A DNA stretch of 64,000 nt from Citrus sinensis. Its lineage: Eukaryota; Streptophyta; Magnoliopsida; Sapindales; Rutaceae. The notes under the pieces were generated by a model. The model ran no database searches, was not told the origin of the DNA, and saw only the letters and a program-made list of their open reading frames with translations. Shown here one piece after another: positions 27,690-40,900 of the stretch. The stretch covers positions 48,339,501 to 48,403,500 of the forward strand of contig NC_068558.1 of the NCBI RefSeq assembly GCF_022201045.2, given 5' to 3'. A program made the translations under genes and the position numbers. Position 1 is the stretch's first letter. The number at the start of each line of letters is the position of its first letter.

Positions 27690-29935
27690 GTTGCGATACA
27701 GAAAATTATTATAAAAAACAAAAACTGTTCACCTATCTTGAGTTGCCGACAGCAGTAATGACTAATGAACATAAAAAGAGTGACACTTCCAGAATCCAAA
27801 TCCAAAAAATCACCTTTCTCGTGGACTAGAAACAATAGCTTTTTGCAAGTTCTTACTAGATTCTATTTATAAGTTGCTCGGAGTCAGTCAGATCTAGAGA
27901 ACCCCCCCAGAAAGGCTAACGCCATTGAAACATCTGGCAACTGAGTAACCCAACACCTATTTAAATTAGTCAATCTTGTCCTATTTTATATAATAAGACA
28001 AGTGAAATCAAACTTCGAGGAGTTATAAATTCGAACATTAATGATCTCCCACTACTGCACTCTGCAGATAGGACTAGCCCCTCCCAGACCGTACGTACAT
28101 TTAAATTTCAAAACGATGACGAAAAACGACAAACTAACTAAGACCCTTTAGATTTGGAAATGTAAATCTAACGTCTAACGACTTCATCATATTTAATATT
28201 GAAGCAATGTCAGGGCCTATGAGCCTATGACTGTAAGTAAGTAACAAAAAAAACAGAGCACATGCATGGCTGTTGCCTCTTGGCTAATGATAATGAAAGA
28301 AAAAGTGTTTAGACGCAATACTTTTCTCACAAGTTTTGGATTTGCTCTATTTCTTAAACATTTGTAACTAAAATAAGATTGGGTAGGAAACAAGATTGTG
28401 AAAGCATGTGAAGAAAAATAATAATAAATTGAAAATTGAGAATTGAGAATTCGGTTGCATAGATCTAGGACGTGGGAAATCCGAGAAAGTACATGTTAAA
28501 AGCTGTACAAACGGTCAACAATTCAAATAAGAATGAGAATTATTTTTCTCACGTTATGACACTGACTTTACAATGAATCAGAGCCCTCCATTTGACAAAA
28601 TCGCCTTAACCAACAAAAGCGGACCTTTTATTATTATCTTTTTTTCATTTTTAAAATTTTATATGATACAACAAGGTGGACCTTTTTTTTCTTTAGGATG
28701 TGACAGTAAGCCATGGATGATAGATTGAACTATTTTGACAATTACACCCAGAAATTTCTAAGTATCGTTATTTGGAATTTGAAAATTGCATTTGATTTGA
28801 CGGTGCGAATTTTGGTAAATTTGAGACGAATGTTCATTAGATGAGATCCTATGGGGACCATGAACTGGCAACGATAGGAGGGAGTGTGTAGATTTGGTCC
28901 TCTTTTCTGCTACTGCATAAGGGCTTAGTAGATTTTAGTGTTTCAATTACGTGGGCAGCCTTGGGCCACAGCCATGGTGTCTTCGTTTGCACCGCAGGCA
29001 CCGATCGACGATCCTCCTTTCTATCCTCTTCATATATTTGCGCACACGTGTAATTGTATTGTGTGATTAAACATTGTAGAACCAAAATTTATTAAAAAAA
29101 CAAAAAAAAAACAAAACAAAACAAAACGACTGAACTCAGTTCACGATGCTGGATTGCCAGAATTCCACTACTCTATATTTGAAAACGTGGACAAAACTAC
29201 GTTACAGACTCTGTATGTAACAGCTCAATGGAAATTAATCTTGTATCAGCTAAGTTCCAACAACTTTTCCTCTCTCCTGCAACGCGTGGCTGCTCCTCAT
29301 TTGCTGCGTTACATACAGAAACGTATAAGGCCAGATAATTTGTCGTCTTTAACTCTTTAATCTGCATAAAACGAAACCGGTCAAGTCTTTGACCGGCACG
29401 GGGTTGAAATTCGAATTACCCCGGGCATAGTCGTAGATGGATCATGTGGGCCCATCAAACGAGGACGCTTTGAATCCTACGCTACGCTGCCTGGCCCGAC
29501 TCAGAAGGCCACTTGTTATATTTTAATAACAAGAAAGAACTACAAAGAAAGAAAAAAGAATCCAGGAAAGCACGCACGCACGCAGTATCATTTGGGGCTT
29601 TGGCATTGACATAGAACAGTGAGTCTCTCTGTGTTCAATACTAGTTAATAAAATTGCACACCTAATAAATACGACATAACATAGATTCCAAAGTCCTTTC
29701 CCCCCTAAACTGAACAATCACTACTCTCCTCCTTAAATGTACACCCATCTCCCATCCTAGCACTCTGATTTTTACTAAAATACATCAGGTTTGCCATGAG
29801 TTAAAAAGACAACCAACCACATTACACACGACATAGAACAACACTAATTCAGCTATTTAATTCATTCTTTCTGGCTGTTAGCTCTAGTTTCCGAGGCAGA
29901 CAAGCAAAACGGCTTCTACAGAAAGAGTTAAAAGA
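27690..29935. other. Spacer between epimerase and bZIP genes
   Basis: 27690-28500 is the likely epimerase leader and promoter. An A-rich run lies at 29090-29125, and an inverted pair CCGGTCAA/TTGACCGG at 29377-29396. 29520-29935 is probably the bZIP 3' UTR. No open frame looks like a protein. Confidence 0.5.
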
Positions 29936-29940
29936 GTTAA

Positions 29941-32900
29941 TCAGCCTGCAGCCACGGCATCTGTCCTTGGACTTGCATCCAAAAGCTGATGTAGCTTGGC
30001 ACCAGAGTTTGAGTTTTTCTCAAACAGGTGACCTCCTTCCTCCATGTTTCTATCAACAGTACCGGAGTTGTTAACTCTAGATAATAGGTTTTCTGTGCTA
30101 ACAGGTGTAACCCTCTTGTCCTCGTTCAAAACAATCTCTTGCTTGTTTCCCAGTTGTGCACTCTTCAGTTTTTCCTGTATGTTAAACCAATTAATAGATT
30201 ACAACAAAAACATTCGCATACAAAAACACATGACCTGTTGGCTTCATTGGAAAACAAACTAACAGTCCAGAAAATAATAACATTTATTTGGCATACCAGT
30301 AATGCTGCGTTTTCTTGCCTCAGTTTCTCAGAATTCTCTGATAATTGATTTATTTCAGACTTGAGGGAAGCATTCTCATCAATCAAGGAATCAACTTTAC
30401 GAGAAAGTTCTTCAGCCTCAGCCTGGAAGGAAGTTTTAAATAGGGAGAAGCAAGAAAATTAGCTCCTATATTGATGAGAGCTATACAGTGATTCCAACAA
30501 TTGAAACAAAGTTTTTAAGTAAGAGTACTCTCACATCTCTTTTTACTTTACCTGCTTCCTCAACCTAGACCTTCTAGCAGATTCTCGATTAGATTGTTTC
30601 CTCCTTTCCCGTTTCAGCTCCCGTTCATTCTGAGAAAAGGGTACAAAACAATCAAAAATTACTTTCAACCGAAAACTTCTAAAGACACTGCATTTACCAC
30701 CAAAATTCTAAACATAAACTTCTTGGAATACATCAAATCAAAACTTAGAAACAAGCCGCTCCATATCATGTTAAAGCAGAGTGGTAAGAAAGATTAAAAA
30801 TAAAATATAATAAAATAGCATTGGCAAAAAAATACCTGAATCCAGGTTTCAGGAGGTAAAACTGCACAAGGCTGTGGAACACTGGTTGGACTTGCCTTAA
30901 CGTTCATGCCAGGTGCATTCCTGAGCTCCAATTTTGTAGGCATGCCAGGAGAAAGCACAGGACCAACGGGTTTTCCTGAAACAGAAGTGGGAGCAACAGC
31001 TGTAGCTAACACCTTATCAGGAGTAGCATTCACACCAACAGGCACAGGAGTTGACTGGATATCAGTTTTCCCATCTCCTCCTGGCATAGAAGTTAAACAA
31101 ACCTTATAATATTGCAAACGAGACTAATCAATAGTGTCCCATGGCCCAATTATTTATTTTCATTTCCTTGCTTTTCCGTTATCCCCCATAGGTGGCATCA
31201 TATTCACATTGCAAGCTAATTGATAAAATCGGAGCACAGCATGCTATACAGGGCATACAAATTATTCTATAGAGCATTCTACAAATCATGAACATAATAA
31301 TAAATGATTTCTGAATATTATTGGAACAAATCATCACTACTACATTTGCCAATAAGATTCACAAACCCACAGGGCACACAGATAAAGTGCTCAATTAAGC
31401 CACAAAACAAGTATTTACTCAAGCAAACAAGTTATACTCAATTAGTCTATTCTCGAATCACAGGAAAAATTAGAATACCATCATCTCTCATCTACAATGA
31501 CTAACCACAGAGTGCTCAGTTAAGCCACATAAACTATGCTATCAGAAATGCTGTAAAACAGTGAATAGAAAATCCATGCCACTAAAATTAACAATCACAG
31601 GTATCTACTGTTCATCTATGCCACTTAAATTAACAATCACGGGTCAAAATCTACTGTTCATCTTCATGAAAACTTGGAGAAGAAACAGAATCATACCAGC
31701 AATTGGCGTTCCCTCTCGGCTTCTTTTCTTTCTAGATTGACCTGCCTGATAATAGGACAGACAGCGAAGATAGACAAAATTTATAAAATATACCAAAATT
31801 ATAGCATAAAATGCATAAGAACGTATTCATGTTTCGAAAAGGAAAAATAAGTCCTCACCCTAACTGTATTCCCATCACTTCCATCAGTAGAACCGTCGGC
31901 CTCACTGTTCAAATTGTCATTCAATTAGCATTAATAGAAAAGATAAACTAGGAACCACGATATGAAAATGAATATAAACAACCTCTGTGACGGCCTTTGT
32001 TCTGCTCCACCCTCAGCACTCTCAGCACTAGCATTGCCTATTGACATTGCCAGGCCATCTAACCCTTTCAGCTTCTTTGCTAAACCTCGATCTGCATTTC
32101 CTGACGACTTAGTAGGTGCCTCTGTGTTCAATGGGGTTACAGCCTGCATTATCGCATTATAATTACATCCAAAATCAACTTGTGGGAGCTTAAACTAAAA
32201 CTGCAATCACAAATGAATTCTATCTCTTCCCAACAACGCATTTCTTACTCATAATTATTTCACCAAAAATACAACAAAACATAGCTTTAATGGCTCCACT
32301 TACAGCAGGCGAGGTTGGAACACCATGATTGTGTGCATGTGATCCCTAGAATTTTGGGGAAAATCAAAAGGAAAATAGACACATCAGAAACTTTCTGTCA
32401 AACAGGGGGCAACAGCTAAAAGGATTTCCAAACACCACACGAACTCAAATTTTGCACACTACAGATAAATAATTATTTCGTAATATAAAAAGTGAAACTC
32501 CTCAGGTACCTAATGACAGAATAGACTATTCAAAAGATAACGGGGACATCAACTTACCAAAGGAACAGCAGGATGTGCATAAACACCTCCAGTAGAATAG
32601 ATGGCTGCATAAGGCGCTCCATATGGTGGCATCATAGGCTGGAAGAAATAAACAGATGCTAAATTATCCCAATCATGTATTAACTTAATTCACTCCTCAG
32701 AATAAGGAAATGATATATACTGTTGCCCCCAACTTAAATAATAAGGTAAAGCAATCCTCGTGAGCTTTGAGCAATACCTGGGCTGGGCCCCACATGTAGG
32801 GTTGAGGAGCATGACCAGATGCAATGGGTGAGTTGTAATATGGCGGAATAGCAACTCGGGGGCCATAATAAGCCTAAAGATGTAAAGAAAGAACATAATT

Positions 32901-33232
32901 CCCCATTAGCAACTTCACTATAAACAGTGCATTAAAACGAAACTGGGAAACAAAGTGTACAGATAAAGTAAATAACCTGCATAGCTGCCCAATCAGTATA
33001 CATATGAATATTGCCTTGATCCTGCCAATTAAACAATTTCACAAATACTCAGATGCAAACTTCAGCAGTTAAACGCCACAAGATATGGGGGAAATTGTTT
33101 CTTCCAAGCAAATACTCCATCTTTGCTATTGAATTCTATAAAGGAATAATGTATAATTTCTCAGCTCACCGAAGGTGGAGGTGAAGATGGTTTTTCAGAC
33201 TTGAAGGACTTTCCATCTTCATTGTTCCCCAT
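29941..33232 (-). CDS. G-box binding bZIP transcription factor (GBF / CPRF type)
   Basis: Twelve exons: 33232-33170, 33021-32977, 32873-32778, 32638-32558, 32345-32304, 32143-31983, 31904-31859, 31745-31697, 31080-30836, 30629-30552, 30422-30297 and 30174-29941. They give 421 residues. Residues 1-110 form a Pro-rich, aromatic MFMR region (for example YGPRVAIPPYYNSPIASG). The basic region is at 277-302 with the N-x7-R core (N290, R298), followed by a leucine zipper at about 303-344. Group G bZIPs bind CACGTG G-boxes as dimers and act in light and ABA responses. The multi-exon structure is typical of GBF1-like genes. The nearest named relatives are GBF1 and CPRF1; I cannot tell which is the orthologue. 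All splice sites are GT-AG. Confidence 0.95.
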
Positions 33233-33299
33233 GGCCAACCACCAAACTGGAAACCCTCAGTTGATTTTTGATGATGCAAGAAGTTCCAAAGAGCAACCA

Positions 33300-34330
33300 G
33301 CCTAAAAAGACAAGAGAACAGTAATGATACAATTAAACAGAACATAGTTTCGAATACAATCATTCATATACATAACATTTCCATAAATTCTCAATACATA
33401 TGAAACATGAAGAAATCATCCCTTTCTTAACTAGAAAATACAGAGAATAGAAATGCACCACCTTCGGAGTAAATAAATTCATCAATACTTTGAAGGCTAT
33501 CGCAATTAAATTCATCAGCTCCAAAATTCACTTTAAAGTTTAAAAAACTCAACATATCATAAAGAAATAAAATAATAAGAAGAAGAAGAAGAATCAAGAA
33601 AGCCCTCAGAAAAAGTCTGAAAGGGCAGAGGGTACAACTGTCTTTACGGTACCCAACGATTGAAAAAGAAAGTGATCTATGCAAACAAGAAAGGGATTAT
33701 CAAAGACAACACGTCCATCTCACAAGGATGGTATGAGATACAAATACGAAAATACCCTTCAAACTGCGATGGAAAACTCCTGCAGTTTTTTCTTTCATGA
33801 TAACTCGTAACGCTCGGGATTTCGTCCGTCAATTCACGGAAACATAAGCAAACAGTGAGTCACTTTCTTTTTTTAATTTTTTTTTTAATTTTTTACAAAT
33901 ATCTCTCCCTCTCGAGGTAATAAAATTTCAGATGTAAAGAAGCCGTAAACGAGAAATTGTAAGAATCTACAAGTGAAGGAAGAACTGAGGGAACCAGATG
34001 AGTTTAATCAAAAATACTTTTTGTTCGTACAGTCTGTTCATGTGTTCCCCCCCCCCCCACCGAAATAAAAATCATACAAAGTTTAGTTATTTAAACAGGA
34101 GTTATGTTGTTCAAGTGCACAATAATCCGACATTCGTAAAATTCCAATATTGCATCAGTTTCCTGCATGCGCTCACCAACCAAACGACAACTAATCACCG
34201 TAGTTTAACGACCACAACAATTTCATGCACCTCTCTCACCATGTAAGAGAAACAAAGTTATCTTCTAACGCAACACTGAAAATAAAAATTAATAAAATTT
34301 AAAAAGTTCATTATTACCTGAAATTATCGA
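33300..34330 (-). other. Likely 5'-UTR intron of the bZIP gene
   Basis: A TTTTTAG acceptor near 33305 lies about 70 bases upstream of the start codon, and a TTTCAG|GTAATAAT donor lies near 34317. A leader intron of about 1 kb is common in GBF-type genes. The first leader exon would run from about 34318 to 34500, next to a CT-rich (minus-strand) patch at 34500-34560. Inferred from splice signals only. Confidence 0.5.
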
Positions 34331-35863
34331 ACACCAAGTCTCCTTCCTGCCTAAAGTCCAGGAATTTGAATGCTTAAACCGTTAAATTTTGAAACGCCGT
34401 CGGTTTTATGAAAATTTCTATAAGGAAATTGTGAGGCTCGGCATTCTCTCGTTAAGGTTCGCTAAACAGGAGCTGAAGAGTTGTGTTTTTTTACAGAGAA
34501 CAGAAGAGAGGAGAGAGAGAGAGAGAGAAAGAAGAGGTGGGGAAGAAGAAGGAGGAGCGCCAGGGCACCATCCACGTCACCATACGCGTGTCGTATACAA
34601 ATACACCGTTTATACGTGGGCAAAGTTGGTTGTTGAGTTGGCCCATCGATAATCGCGCTGGCCATTTTTATTTATTCCAACGTCACTTCTACCGTAGACG
34701 TGGTCGTTTCTAACTCGATCTACGCGTCCCTTGCCCTGGGTCCAACCTATTCCACCCTCATGTGGCTTACGTGTTCTGTTTTCGTTTTGATTTTTTTTTT
34801 TTGTAATTAAATAATTCAGATTTTTTCAATTGGATTAAACAATTAACTAGAATGAATAGGTCCTTTGGAATCCACGACTGGCTAGCGGCCGCTGGCCTGG
34901 CCAGTCATTGACGAGCAATATGGGGTTCCTTAGCCACGCTTTTAACTCCTTACGATTTTATTTGATATTTTCTTAATTTTCAATCTGTTTCTTCAGATTT
35001 TAATGCAACTTAATTTAATTAGTTAATTAGATTTTTCTACTCTTTTAACTTAATTTGACCTTTTGCAAATGACTTGGCATTGCCAAACAGCTTTTACCTT
35101 CTCGGCATAAATGATAAAGGGTTGCAACAGTGACAATGACGATGAGAATAATAATAAAATCAAATGCTATCATAATGTTATGATATTAATTTTCGACTTA
35201 ACACCATAACATCACAAGAGCGTCAATAAAAAATTCTTTAAATAAAATTTTACCTCTTATATGATGAGTCATATTAATAATAAAAATTTAAAAAAATTCT
35301 TCGTATAAGATATTTTTTTTCTTTCTTAATATTAAAAAGTAATTTTTTCTCTTTAAATAATACTATATTAATTTTAATATCATTATTATTGGACGAGGGG
35401 AAGTACTATAAGTAGGTTAATAAAAAAAAATGGAAGATTGTTAAATTTGATGAGAGGATAATTTAATTAATATAATATGAATTTATTTCTATTTAAATAA
35501 TCTTTTTGAAGAAAACTTATTATTTTACTCATCTATTTACCACATAATTATTGAATAAAATCCCCTTTAATTCCTATAATTTGATATTAATATTTATTAA
35601 GTAGTTATATTTTAAAACATACCTCAAAATACCCATGTTACTAAATTAGTTAAAAATCTTGTCATTGCTTTTTGTTTCTCTTATTCTCTATGCTTACTTT
35701 TACATCAGTACCTTTCGCAATAATTTGTTTTGACATTAACAAAAGAAAAAGTTTAGTGTTTACGAATCAATATCCACCATCCGATGAAACCAATGGCCAC
35801 AGTTACTTTCATTCTTCGTTACCAATGCGCTCATTTATCACTCACCACAACACCTCCTTTCGG

Positions 35864-36047
35864 ATAAATTTTAGAATACTTCAGATGTATTATAATTAAT
35901 TAATACATACATAATATGTATAATTAAATTTAATACAATCATTATTTACATGATAGTAATTTAAAATAAATACACACAAGTCATAATATCATTACTTGTT
36001 ATATAAATGACATGATACCTCAGATGTATTTTAAAATTTCTCCCTCT
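35864..36047 (-). mobile_element. MITE-like element, family copy 2
   Basis: This is the reverse-complement relative of 9390-9569. On the minus strand it starts GGAGAAATTTTAAAATACAT and ends ATACATCTGAAGTATTC. The ends are inverted copies of each other. Non-coding; boundaries approximate. Confidence 0.55.
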
Positions 36048-36276
36048 TTCGTCCATCCGATCAAAGACCCACTGGAACCCTGAACCCTTTTCTTATGGCT
36101 TTTCAAATTCAACTTTCCTTGGTTACACTTTCTATGTAATTAAACTTTCTTTTCTTTTTGTTTTCGTCATGGTTTGCACGAATGAAGTTGATCGTGATAT
36201 GTAGTCTTCTCAGCACAACCTGATTAATACTTTTGTCAATTTTATGGAAATGGATTCATCAAATTGTGCCCTCGTT

Positions 36277-36629
36277 ATTTTTTTTTTTTAAACTAATTAA
36301 GCATCAGGTTACTGTATTACACAAAGATATATACAACTGCTATGACAACATGTCATTACACTGATATTTACAATCAAATATATATACGTGGGACTTATAT
36401 TATTACATTTTTTATTCTATGAAGTACATGTCCATCCAAATACCTCTCACGGAGGATGGATGTCTCTACTCCACTCGCATTTCGCAAGGAAGAAAGACGT
36501 TATAAGAAATTTTTACACAATTATGTTTAATTGAGAGAGGTTGAATCAGTGGGGACTCGAACCATTACCCTCATGTCATACTTAAATTTGAGGGCAATGA
36601 TCCACGACTGGGCTACAAGCCGAAGTGGC
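36277..36629 (-). mobile_element. SINE with RNA polymerase III promoter and 13-bp target duplication
   Basis: On the minus strand there is an A-box-like TAGCCCAGTCGTGG (36602-36615) and a B-box GGTTCGAGTCCCC (36551-36563) near the 5' end, about 40 bases apart, and an A-run at the 3' end (T-run at 36278-36289 on the plus strand). The element is flanked by a perfect 13-bp direct repeat, TTGTGCCCTCGTT (36264-36276 and 36630-36642). These are the features of a tRNA-derived SINE inserted by a LINE machinery. The perfect flank suggests a recent insertion. Confidence 0.88.
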
Positions 36630-37275
36630 TTGTGCCCTCGTTGTTAATCTTGACAAGTTAATGCTTTTGTCATTTGTGCTTACTCCATGGTAGTCCCACA
36701 CTTGAACAGAAGCAAACGAGAGGCTGCAACTGCAAAGCCATTAAATTATCCAGTGAAATCGATACGGTGTTTTGCTTTTTTGTTCAATAGTACAATAAAA
36801 TAATATTATTCATCAGGGTGGATATTGATTGATAATTTTTCCTTCTGATTAATGTCAAAAAATAATAATATAAAGGTTATTATTGTAAAAATAAATAAAA
36901 AGAAATGAATATGACGATAAGAGTGTTACTAATTTAACAACAATAATATTTTGAGATATTTTTTTAATTATTGGAACTATACGAATATTTACTCCATATG
37001 AAAGTAAATAAGAATTTAAAAAATAAAATTGAATGAATATTTTAGTAATGTTATAAGATTTTATAGTTAGTTTTATCATCATTATATGAGATCATTCTGT
37101 TAAAATATCAAGTACTCTTTCATTTTTGCCACAGACACTCTCCCCAAGAGAAATAAAACTTTTATGTATAATACATAAATAACAAAAACTAAGAACATTT
37201 TCGTTATTTGATTCGCATGTAATTTAATCAAAACGATAATGTTTTCACTAAAGAACGACTCTCTCTATCTCTGTA

Positions 37276-37278
<3 letters not shown>

Positions 37279-37312
<34 letters not shown>
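37279..37312. repeat. (TA)n microsatellite
   Basis: An uninterrupted run of about 17 TA dinucleotides. Confidence 0.95.
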
Positions 37313-37313
<1 letters not shown>

Positions 37314-37939
37314 GACATCATCAACGTGATGTTAATCTAAATATAATATACTATATGCAAGAGAGTAGGACCTAAAGAAAATTATGAAAATGTGTATATT
37401 TCTGACATGTAGGCACTATAACCCTACAACAATGCATTAAAACCTTCGTACATATTATGTACAGGAATAGCCTTTTTATGATAATAAAATAATCTTGGTC
37501 CCAATTTAACCTAGTTATAAATAAAAATAAATTGTACATTGTAATAAGTTATAATTCTTTTAAATCTTGTCCTAAGGAAATTACCTTCACATAGTTACAA
37601 TTATATGTATATTACCATAAATTAATCATTCTTAAGCAGAGGTGCTCACATCAGTGTCAACGCTTTTATAATGTTGTAAACCATTGAAAAATCATTTCAC
37701 ACTTGTAAAAGCATTTGACATCGGTATAAAGTCTCAAATTCGCATGAAAATTTGTGGAGACCCTATAAAGAATATTTTGTAATTCTTCAAATTATGTTTT
37801 TCTTTTATCAATATCTATATGTTGGATTTGACATGCTTCTTTAAATGATTATTATTGTCGTACATTTTTTTATATCACTTGTGTTATGGATAATTAAGCC
37901 AAAATAATAATTTTTATAATTATACCTTATTTACAACCT

Positions 37940-37987
37940 GACGATGATGATGATGATGATCATCATCATCATCATTGTCATCGTCAT
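37940..37987. repeat. GAT/ATC inverted microsatellite
   Basis: A run of GAT triplets meets a run of ATC triplets head to head, giving a near-perfect hairpin in the sequence GATGATGATCATCATC and its flanks. Confidence 0.85.
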
Positions 37988-40900
37988 CATTAGTGGTAGT
38001 TGGCGATGACCTGCTGCTGGTTCGATGAGTAGCGAGCGAATATCGCCTAATGATTAGTGATGCAATGTTAACAAGTGCTTATATGCAATAAGATCAAATG
38101 ACGTTGTTATTGGGTTGAATTTGATGAATGTGGAATTTGGAATTTCGGTTTGATTTTTCATTCTTTTTTTTTGTTATGAAATCAAGGAAAAATGGAAATT
38201 AAGGAATTTAGTTGGAGTCAAAAAGTCAGTTTCCAGAATGAAAATTTGATTCCCAATGCCTTATGAGAATCAAGTTCTTATTCGCTCATCCTAAAATTGT
38301 GTAGACCAACATATTTTATTTTCATTTTTCCTTGTAATTTAACAAGTAAACACTTTCTATTATTCTGATTTCGAATTCTAATTTCTCAATTTCATAAGTA
38401 AATGCACCTAAGAAGTAACGAAACATAAAAAACTAATTGAAGAAAATAATTATAATCTACTTTATTCATATAAAAGGACTTGCTCTTTTGGACAAGATGG
38501 ATGCATGAAAGAGATATTAAAAAAATTATAAATAAAAAAAAAAATTTTCTTCATATAGTTTCCCAATATTATTATTATTATTTTACGTTCACTTGTCTTC
38601 TTCGTTTCCCACAAAATTTATTTGTTCTCAAGTAAGTAAAAGAAAATACATTATATCTCTATAATTAATATTGCATGAAATAAGTCTGAAACGTAATTAG
38701 AAGTTAAATTAATCTATTTGATTTTGTATCTAAATTTTAGCTTTGCACGAGCAATATCTAGTACTGTAAATATTTATTTTATCTCAAAAGGTAGGAAAAA
38801 ATTGTTACTTTAGCTACTTAACAAGTTATATCATTCATTCAATTATATAACAAACATCTTATTAAAATTATTAAATTATTCTTATTAAAATTATTAAATT
38901 AATACGAAACTAAAACCCGGAAAGGTTTTGATTATTATTGAATGTAGAGTTCGGATTAACGAAAATTAACGAAATTCGGTTCCGGCATAATGATAGTAGA
39001 GGACGGCTGGATATTCAGGCAACGCCGAAGCTGGCTCCGACGGACGCGGAGAGCGCGCCCCATATCAGACGCATTTCGTTTTGACTTGAAGATCAAGCAA
39101 ATCTCCAATCCTGGCCGTCCATTCACGATGCCTCACTTTTCCACATCAACTCAAGGAGGCCCAAGTGTACGCACAGAATTAACCACCCTAAATTCCAAAC
39201 TAATAAATAGAAAAACTAAAACTAAAACTACGAGGCAATATTAACATAAAATTTTGTGGGACCCATAACTGACGCGAACAATATCTACGGATATAAATGT
39301 CTCAATCCTACGATCTCTAAGGAGCCATGACACTCCCAAAAGAAGAGGGTGTTTTGATTACCGTGGTCCCCACGCATGTCGGTCATACGTGTTGCATGGA
39401 GACTGACGTGTCTCGCACAGACGGATTCAGAACTAGGCGGGTCCTGCAGGCAAGGTGGGTTGCATTGCCAGCTCATATTTTCACGTTCCCTTGAGACTTT
39501 CTAGAGATCTACAGGACCCACTTGTCGCTGCCATTTCTCCACGTGGGAGAGATCCACGTGCCGCCCTATCATTGAAGGAACTGCATGCCCTTCATCGTCT
39601 TAACAGGAAAGGTAAAATAAAATCTAAATTGAGTAGGCAGCACTGCATAAAATTTAATATAAATTAATTTTAGTAAATATTCGATATGTAAATATCAAGA
39701 GTAGTTTTATATAATACAAATTATAATCTGAACAAATCTCATGTAATTTAAAAATAAATAAATTAAATAAAAAGTAATGTTAAAAAATTTATATAAGTAG
39801 TAAAATTGTTAGTTCATACTCCAATCTCATATTTAAAAAAAAAATCATACTTTAATCTTGTACGATGTACACTTATACATTCACCATGAATTCGATTCAA
39901 TATGTATGAAATAATTTTTCTTGATTTGAATCATTAGTTATAAACATTTATCGTAATGTCAGAATATTGTAATATTACTTGCCTTTTATTTTCAAATTGG
40001 AGGTTTAAGTTATTTACTCTTACAAAGCAACTAATTTGTAATATTACTCCAACTGCCATTGTTTTTTCAATACCGGAAACAACTAGTTTGAAAATTCTAC
40101 TATCAATAAATTATGTTGTACTTACAAAAATTTCATATTTAAAAGGAGGACATGTCTATGGTACAGATTCTGTAACAAACATCTCCCGACATCCCACCAT
40201 CCGATCTTCTATTGTTTAGTTTCTCACTCCACATCCAACCACATCCAACGGCTGATGCTGCAGTCTGTAGCTTACAGATGCTGTAAGCTAGTGAAGTCCT
40301 TAAAAGGGTACAATGGCATGCATGTTCAAATCCATTGGCAATAAAAGCGCGCACGTGACAGGGCCTAGTGGGGTGTCACCCAAGCGTCAGAAAGACACGT
40401 CAGGGGAAAATCAGGGCCGTTGATTATCTGGCAATACTAACGGTGATGCGTGTTTCTCGGTGGACTGAAAAAGAGACATGTGATTGGACGCTGGAAGGAT
40501 CTGACGTGGTGACCATCTTCTTTTTTCCGTCCATTTTTTTAATTTATCAGACTAGGCAATAGGCATCCTTCCCGACAAGGTGACGTGTGTGGCAGGCACA
40601 TGGTTTACTACGCAATTTAGATGGGTCCCATGTGACGTGGACGCGAAGAAAACGTTCAGATCGGATCCCATTTTGGTCAAAATAAAAAACTGAATCCTTT
40701 TTTTCACAATATATCCTCAGTGGAATTCTATATTAACAAAAGTGACCCTACCCGCCGTAATTTTGGAAGTCGGTAGCCTTTGATCCATGGCCTTGTTCAC
40801 ACTGAAGGACGAAGGGATTCAGTGGGGTTGAAGAGGGAATTACAATTTCAACCCGGATAGAATTGAAATAAATTTTGGTGTCTCGTGTTTGTTTTAAATT

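Noticed and set aside
36551-36615. tRNA-like A and B boxes
   Set aside because: They belong to the SINE; no tRNA cloverleaf can be drawn around them.
38990-39244. 84-codon Arg-rich plus-strand frame
   Set aside because: Composition follows local G+C; no domain, no splice context.
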